From Gorsachius magnificus (lineage: Eukaryota; Chordata; Aves; Pelecaniformes; Ardeidae), in the NCBI GenBank assembly GCA_034008185.1, contig CM067104.1:1240001-1304000 (forward strand): a stretch of DNA of 64,000 nucleotides. Direction: 5' to 3'. A program made the translations under genes and the position numbers. Below, one piece after another: positions 57,890 to 64,000 of the stretch. Each line of letters opens with the position of its first letter. The first letter of the stretch is position 1. The notes under the pieces were generated by a model. That model had not been told where the DNA came from, searched no databases, and saw only the letters and a list, made by a program, of their open reading frames with translations.

Positions 57890-58340
57890 GAAGAATGCTC
57901 TGGTTTGGTTCCGAGTGGGGGGTTCATAAATATAAAATAAACACAAAGTGGGAATAATTAGCGGCGTTTATCAGCATATGGCCACCCACCCCACTTTGAA
58001 ACCTTCCAGACCCTGCGAGGGGAAAATGAAGTCCGTTGCAAGTAATTAGTTTTAAGCAAATCATTTCAAATGGGGACTTAGAGGTAAAGCCTAATGAAGT
58101 GCAGAGGGAAAAAAAAAAAAGAATAAAAAAAAAAAAAGAAAAAAACCTCTTTTTTATTGCTTGGTAGGTAGCAAGTAGACACAGCAATATTTTACTGTTG
58201 AGAGAATAAATTAATTAATATATCTGTAGCTAGCAACTCCAATGGCTCCATGGATGACTGCATTTAAAGGAGATATATGTACCCAGTCTCATCGGTGTTG
58301 TTAACAAGAGTGATAATAAAGATGAAAAGGATAAGAAAGA
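57890..58340. promoter_or_regulatory. Candidate conserved non-coding elements (pair)
   Basis: Two AT-rich unique halves flank an A-run (58111-58145). Left: CATAAATATAAAATAAAC and AAGTAATTAGTTTTAAGC. Right: ATAAATTAATTAATATATC, GCTAGCAACTCC and AGTGATAATAAAGATG. Confidence 0.42.
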
Positions 58341-58589
58341 TAAAAAGATCGCTCGGCTTCTGCTCCTCTCTGCGGCTAAATTGCGCGGATTTTCTGATGG
58401 CTGCGTCTTGTTGCCTCTCCACAAACTCCTTTTTTTTTTTTTTTCCCCCCCGCAGTCAGACTTCATTAAATGACTTTATTTTCATGCTGCTCAAATAGGA
58501 AATAAAGATACGCGCCCCTCGCCCCCCAATAAATCTCGTATTAAGGACCCTTCTCTGCAGCCTAAGGGCAGCGGGGCTCTCCCTTCTCC

Positions 58590-59130
58590 CTCCTTCAGAC
58601 CAAAAAAATGACTATTTCTGAAAATAAAGTATTTTGCCTGCTTTTAATATTTTTTAATAAATATATTTTTTTTCCCCTATGCTTTTCAAATCAAAAAAAA
58701 AAGCGGGAATCTTGTACCTCCCCCGGTCCGAATAAATCACATTTTAGCCCGTGTTCTGGTCTGGCTGGAATATGAGAGCCTGCGCCTCAAATCCGCGTTA
58801 AAAATCTACCTGTAATTTTTTAAGAGGGTTTGTGCTTTAATTTTAGGCTTGGGTTAGCCAAACTCTGCCACAGAGAACACATAAACCATCAGGATATCTC
58901 ATTATAAAAACGTGGGCCAAAATGAATTTATTTCAAAGGGAAAGCGTCTTAATATTCATATTTTTTTTGCAGCCAGTAGACTCCTGTGCCTCCCAAAACT
59001 GCCCGTCGGGTGGAGAAGTGTCGATAATTACAGAGAGTGTGGAAATTCATTTTATTTTTATGATTAACCAGTAAACTATTATGAGGTGAGGCGAGACGCT
59101 GCGAAAGGAGAAAGCATTTGCAAAAATTAG
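58590..59130. promoter_or_regulatory. AT-rich unique interval, candidate control DNA
   Basis: Contains TTTAATAAATATATTTTTTT, CTGTAATTTTTTAAGAGG, GAATTTATTTCAAAGGG and GATAATTACAGAG. No exon or repeat. Confidence 0.35.
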
Positions 59131-59639
59131 GTATGGAAAAGTAGAGTGTGAGACCCAAGGTAGCAATGAGGGCCAGGAAAATAAAGGAGGGGGGGGGGGA
59201 AGGAAAAGGATAAAAAATAAAAGGCCATGCAAACCTCAAATCAAAACATTTTAAGGTAGAAATAATGGATTTTCAGAGATGGTGTGGGTCAGGGATTGTG
59301 GTTTTTTTTTTTCTTCGAGGAAAAAATGAATCCCCTGGGGTTTCGCGGGGGGTTGCGGGAGTAAATGGGGGGGTGAGGGAGTGGGTGAGCACCCCATGGA
59401 GTGGAAATACCCGCGGGCAGCTCGGCTGTGTAACCCTGGAGCAAGGCAGGAGTACAGCCCAGCCGAGGACCCCCCAACTCATCGCACCCGCGGGCCCAGC
59501 TAAAGCCAGACTGAGATTTTAATTTTTTTTTTTTTTTTTTTTAAGCCAGTCGTACTCATTTTGGGGGGCTTTTCCCCCCCGCTGTGGCTCTTTACACCTC
59601 TCTCCCCCCTCCAAAAAAAAAAATCCCCATTCCCAACTT

Positions 59640-59790
59640 CAGCCAGAGCCCAAACACTGACTTTATGGGTATTTAAACCAAGCATCTTCGTCTGTAATTG
59701 TGGATGAAGAGTATTTATTGCTCCGGTGGATAACTAGATATATAATTATCTCTTTATAGAGAGACTGTGAAATAAAGCATCTGTCTCTCC
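59640..59790. promoter_or_regulatory. Candidate conserved non-coding element
   Basis: TCTGTAATTGTGG, GAGTATTTATTGCTCC, AACTAGATATATAATTATC and GAAATAAAGCATC lie within 130 bases. TTTATTG is a preferred AbdB-class site. Confidence 0.43.
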
Positions 59791-60472
59791 CCCCCCCCCC
59801 CCAGACGCACACAAAGGCGGGTGAACACCGACAAAATTACGCATCTGCACAAGCACTTCTTTTTTTTTTTATTTCTTTTTTTTTTCCCACCCAAAACCTA
59901 TTCATCAAAGCCCGAGGAACCTTTCCTCAAACTTTAAAAAAAAAATTAAAAATCCTCCAAACCCAATGAAACGGCTCTGCCGTGGATATTTTTTTCTTCT
60001 TCTTCTTTTTTTCTTTCCTGAATGGGGCTAAAGAAAATCCCTGTTTGCAAAGAGGAGCCGCGCTGGCTGCCGCGGTTCCGCGTTGTCTTCTTTTATAGGG
60101 GAAAAGGGATTTTGGGGGGGATTTCGGGGGTGGGGACAAAAAAAATAAAAAGGTTGTCGGGGAAAAAATGTGCTGCGGGATTTTTCGGTGCCTCTTTGGG
60201 GGGGGGGGTCGTGGGGAAGGGGACGCTGCGGGGTGAAAGGGGATTTCTCCCGGAGGACAGAGGGAGGAGAAAGGCTCAGCTCGACTATAATTGAAATTAT
60301 TATTATTATTATTATTTTTTTAGGCAGTGGATAAAACTTACCTTCACCCCCCTCCCTCCCTCCAAGAAGGCAAATAAATCTGGCAGATTTTTGGGGGGGC
60401 TGCGGGGCAGGAGCTGGCCCGCACTCACCCTCACACACACCCCCACTCCCCATCCCTTTATTTTTTTTTTTT

Positions 60473-60595
60473 TCTCTTCTCTTCTCTTCTCTTCTCTTCT
60501 CTTCTCTTCTCTTCTCTTCTCTTCTCTTCTCTTCTCTTCTCTTCTCTTCTCTTCTCTTCTCTTCTCTTCTCTTCTCTTCCTTTCTCTTCTCTTCC
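60473..60595 (+). repeat. (TCTTC)n pentanucleotide array
   Basis: About 21 near-perfect copies plus imperfect flanks. It is the reverse complement of the AAGAG array at 14.64 kb. It lies immediately upstream of a CpG-rich block at 60.65 kb. Confidence 0.97.
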
Positions 60596-60639
60596 TCTTT
60601 CCTTTTCCTCTCCTTTCCTTTTTCCCTCTCCTTTCCCCG

Positions 60640-60840
60640 CTTTCCGCGGCTGCGGAGGGCTGCCCGCTCTGCCTGCGGGAGGAGCCGGCTGGGCCGCCCG
60701 GCTGGGTGGGCGGGGGCCGCCCTCCCAAAGTGAAGGTCAAGTTAAGCCTCCAGCTCCCTTCCGCGGCCCGTCCGCGCCGCTCCGCCGCGACCCGCGGGCA
60801 ATGCCATTACCGGCGACCGGCCCGCTCCACGCCGCAACCT
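60640..60840. promoter_or_regulatory. Orphan CpG-rich block in the HOXC12-HOXC11 spacer
   Basis: CCGCGGCTGCGG, GGGCCGCCCGGC, CCGCGGCCCGTCCGCGCCG and CCGCCGCGACCCGCGGG form a compact CpG cluster with an AAGTGAAGGTCAAG nuclear-receptor-like half-site inside. It is followed by CCTTTATTTTTATTAAAC and a pyrimidine tract ending CTCTCCAG. No HOXC11 coding sequence follows within the window, so a non-coding transcript start or silencing element is possible. Confidence 0.45.
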
Positions 60841-62574
60841 TTATTTTTATTAAACCCCCCCTTTTTCTCCCCTCTCCAGCCGAGAGATGAGCCAAGTGCT
60901 GAAATGGTAAAGGGGGGCCGGTTTTATGGAGCCTTTTTCTCCTAATCCTGATTTTTTTTTCAGCCTTTCTCCCCCCCAAGCTGGACTGCAGACTTCAAAC
61001 AAGGTCTTTCCCCCTTCTCCTTTTTCTTCTTCGTTTTTTTTTTTCTTTTCCCCCCTCCCCTCCTCTTTTTCCCAGCAAGATGCAAACCCGTCTGCCATGG
61101 AGGAAATTAAACATCATAAAGAAAAGCCCAATTAAGGTTTAATGTCTGAACATTACCATTTCCTCCAGAAAACAATGAAGTTCGCTCGGTAAGGAGAGAG
61201 GCAAAAGGAAAGGAAAAAAGGGGTGGAGGGAGGGAGAGGGGCAGAATTTTTTGTCTCGAAGAGGGGGAAAGCGGCCATGGAGGGATAATCGTTAAATAAA
61301 AAGGGTGGGTGTAGGAGATATTTGGGGCTGAGCTCAGTCTGTGCTCGGAGGTGGGGATAACTTGAAGACAATAATGTGGATTTTAATGTGCGGGCAAAGC
61401 CGGTTTCTGCTCATATTTGACTTCTGGAACAGGCCTGAGCAGGGGCTGGCCCGGGGAGGGGGGAAGGCGTTAATAATAAATAAGTAATAAAGGAAAAGGG
61501 GTGAAAAGGGGGGGTCGGCTGCAAGGGGGGATAAAACCCCGGAGTGCTTTACCTCTTGCCGTGCTGCTCTTCCCCTGTCTCCCTTTCTCCTCACTCCACC
61601 CCGAGCTGATTTCACCCTGAATTTTGCATTCCAGAAAAAAAAACCCCAACCCCAAACCTAACAAAACCAAAACTGGGGGGTGAGGGGGGGGGGGGGCTAA
61701 TAAAAAAATAAATAACGCACCCGAAAAGCGCAAAACCACCCAAACCCACCGCGCTCGGCCGTGGGAAAACGTGGCCGGGAGGGGACCTTCGCCATGTCTG
61801 GGTTTGTGCCTTTGTACCCCACTTTCCCCCCAACCTGAACCCCAAATCCCCGCCCCCCCCCCCCCTCCCGGGTGCTGCCGCTGCCGAGCCGATCCTGGCC
61901 TGGGGACGACACCCCCCAAAACGTGGCTATTCCCCCTTTTGGGGGGGTTCCGCTCTTTCTTTCTCTTCCGCCAGGCAGGTCTTTGGTGGGAGGCGATGGG
62001 GGGTCCCCCCCGGTCACAGGGAGGGCTCCCCAGATGTGGCAGTGACCCCCATCACCCTGCGAGGGGACCCAGCATCGCCTGGCGCCGCAGCCCGGCTTCC
62101 CCGGCCAGCCCAGCTCCCCGCAACCCCCAAAACCACCGAGAGGAGCAAAAAAAAGTCTCAGTTTTTTCAACTGATTTTTCCTTTCCACGAGGAAAAAAAA
62201 AAAAAAAAAAAAAAAAAAAAAGCATTAAAAATCCCCCCCCTGGTTTTCGGCCTCTGCCTTGGAGTCTACTCAAAGGGCAAACCCACCGTGTGGCGTAGCC
62301 AGGACTGGGAAGGGTGGGTGGCAGGAGAGTGGTGTAATGGAGAAGCCAATTTGGGGTATAACAGCCTTCAGTTCATATAAAGGGATAATTATGGAGTCAT
62401 TTCGGCAAAGCTGTGCTCCACGGAATAGAAATCCATAGAAATAGTCAGGATGCGTCCATGGGTGTGGTATAGCAGGGGAGGAAGATCTCTGTGGATTTGT
62501 GGCGTAAAAGCAAATAAGTTCCTATTTCTACACAGAGTTGGCCGAGCTGTAGACTCACAGTTTCTAATGAATGT
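60841..62574. other. Spacer, nothing specific recognised
   Basis: Mixed unique and low-complexity DNA with an A run of about 30 bases at 62193-62221. No exon recognised. Confidence 0.4.
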
Positions 62575-62745
62575 GGAAAGAGAGGAAGGGAGAGAGAGGG
62601 AAAGAAAAGGAAAGAAAGGGAAAGAAAAGGAAAGAAAAGGAAAGAAAAGGAACGGAAAGAAAGAAAAGGAAAGAAAGGAAAGAAAAGAAAAAAAAAGAGA
62701 GAAAGAAAGAAAAGAAAGAAGGAAGAAAGGAAGGAAGAAAGGAAT
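62575..62745 (+). repeat. (GGAAAGAAA)-type purine-rich repeat
   Basis: GGAAAGAAAA and GAAAGAAA units cover about 170 bases, with purines on the + strand nearly throughout. Confidence 0.93.
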
Positions 62746-64000
62746 TATTCGGGAGGGACCGTTAGATAAGAATCCGGTTATTGGACGGATTTTTAATTCC
62801 TAGTTTATCTGCTCTCAATACACGAAGGTATTTGAAAGTCAATACCTTAGGAAAGGAGAACTCCGGCTGCATTCATTTATATAGGTATGCATTTCAACCG
62901 AATATGGCCCCAAGAAAATCCTCAACCCTCACCCCCGAAGAAGAAAAAGATGCGATTTTTTAAAGTTTTGTGTTTGGTTTTTCTTTTTTCTTTTTTTTTT
63001 TTTTTTTTTTTTTTTCTGCAGGGGAATAAAGGAGCCGCGCTGCTGGTGGAGGGCACGGGGTAAAGCAACTCCTTTAAAAGAGATTTTTGTGCCCCGATCC
63101 CTCTCCTTCTCCAGCTGAAAAGAAGAGATGGATGCGCTTTTGCACGAGGGGGCATATTTTATAGGCGAAGGATGCATAGGGGAAGGCAGGTACATACATT
63201 AGCTCCATGGGTGGATGGGGAGGGGCGGACACAGGCGTTTTCCACCTTCCACTGCTCCGCCGGCAGCATTTTATCTCCTCCAAGCTGGATATACGTTTGG
63301 AAAATGTCACCCCGTGAAGCAGCTGAAGGATTTGGTTTCATTTTATTCTGATTAATGCGGGGATGGAAGCGAGAGCCCAGCGCCGTCGCGCCCGCGAATT
63401 ATTGAAGTTTATCCCCATAAACTGTTGAGATTCGCCTTTGATCGATGGTTATCCCAGGGAAATACATCTAGGTGTTAGCTGTTGTGGAAAAAAATATTAA
63501 AAAAATTTAAAAAAAAAAAAAGGGGGGGGGAAGGGAGGGGATGCGGGAGCCAAAGTATTAAAGTGCAATACTTGGAAATGATTTCCTGAGTATTTAAGGA
63601 TTAAATACCGCGCATGCGAACGTGTGTGCGGTTTTAATAAGGCTGGGGGGGGATTAGCCGCCCGCCTTCTATCCTGAACTTTGCATTTCGGGGCTATTTT
63701 GCTAATAAATGGGTTCCCCGACAGAGAAAGCACAGTCTCTCTTGCCACAATTTCCGACTTTTTACACAGTTTTGCACATTTTAGTGGTGCTGCTAAAGTT
63801 ATCAAGAGGGAATGTCTGGCGAATAAAGGGGGTTTTATTTATTTATAAAGGTTTGGGTGTGTTTTATGTGTCTTCCTTTGTGTTTAAATAAGAATTTTCA
63901 GAGGTTTGGGGGGGAGAGGGAGGCTGTGGAATAGAAATAGGTGTTGCTTAACGAGCTCCCCTGGGTCCCCAGCCTCCCCTAAGCTGAGTTTCCCAGCGGT
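62746..64000. other. Window end, spacer toward HOXC11
   Basis: AT-rich unique patches at 62755-62890, 63340-63480 and 63590-63880 (GATTAATGCGG, GATCGATGGTTATCC, GGATTAAATACCG, CTAATAAATGGG) may be regulatory. No start of a HOXC11-like protein (expected to open MFNSVN) is present on the + strand, so HOXC11 lies beyond the window. Confidence 0.4.

Noticed and set aside
60312..60945. Long frames on both strands over 60.4-60.9 kb
   Set aside because: They translate the TCTTC array and CpG block; no domain, no conserved start.
60640..64000. HOXC11 first exon
   Set aside because: No frame begins with or contains HOXC11-type N-terminal sequence or an AbdB homeodomain after HOXC12; the gene should lie beyond the window.
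39989..64000. miR-196 or miR-615 hairpins of the HOXC cluster
   Set aside because: Those lie by HOXC10/HOXC9 and in HOXC5, outside this interval, and no matching mature sequence was seen.
1..64000. tRNA, rRNA, CRISPR or prokaryotic-type elements
   Set aside because: No cloverleaf box A/box B pair, rRNA core or direct-repeat/spacer array was seen; the sequence is a vertebrate chromosome.
1..64000. Endogenous retrovirus or LTR element
   Set aside because: No paired LTRs, primer-binding site or gag/pol/env-like frame was recognised.

Overview
This is vertebrate genomic DNA, almost certainly avian. It carries the posterior (5') end of a HOXC cluster with two complete two-exon homeobox genes on the + strand: HOXC13 (coding 35965-36586 and 38820-39076) and HOXC12 (coding 49692-50256 and 51083-51321). 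The bird call rests on three things: interspersed repeats of the CR1 LINE type only (three copies, two with translatable reverse-transcriptase C-terminal sequence), two possible ancient MIR-like SINE remnants and no younger mammalian repeat families, and an extreme load of poly-G/poly-C runs and GC-rich coding sequence as expected of an avian microchromosome.

Layout. 1-17.6 kb is a 5' flank of roughly balanced base composition with no gene I can support. It holds the three CR1 copies (5.1-5.6, 15.7 and 16.9-17.6 kb, the last two on the - strand), a pentanucleotide array pair at 14.6-14.9 kb and several AT-rich islands that look like conserved non-coding regulatory DNA (6.1-6.6, 8.2-8.6, 9.05-9.6, 10.4-10.8 kb). 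From 17.6 to 35.5 kb there is no recognisable transposon; the region holds an orphan CpG-rich block at 20.1-20.5 kb, microsatellites, very long G and C runs, and many homeodomain-motif-rich islands. HOXC13 occupies 35.96-39.99 kb including its 3' UTR. The 39.99-49.5 kb spacer holds an AT-rich ~80 bp tandem repeat, a long polypyrimidine tract and candidate control elements, including a perfect CRE and two identical TGACCTTGA nuclear-receptor-type sites. HOXC12 occupies 49.69 to about 51.55 kb. The last 12.4 kb is the HOXC12-HOXC11 spacer. It contains no HOXC11 coding sequence, so HOXC11 should start beyond the window, but it has several candidate enhancers, a possible distal polyadenylation site at 54.7 kb and a second orphan CpG block at 60.65-60.84 kb.

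Both genes encode AbdB-class homeodomain transcription factors that pattern posterior and distal structures, and HOXC13 also acts in skin appendages. They lie head-to-tail in the collinear order, 10.6 kb apart. No undescribed biological system is evident. The most unusual points are the proline/arginine-rich erosion of the HOXC13 N-terminus, a 35-codon upstream frame that stops one base before the HOXC13 start, the sharp transposon exclusion boundary at 17.6 kb, inverted pairs of pentanucleotide arrays, and the two orphan CpG blocks. Calls of conserved non-coding DNA come from composition and motif content only; no alignment could be run.
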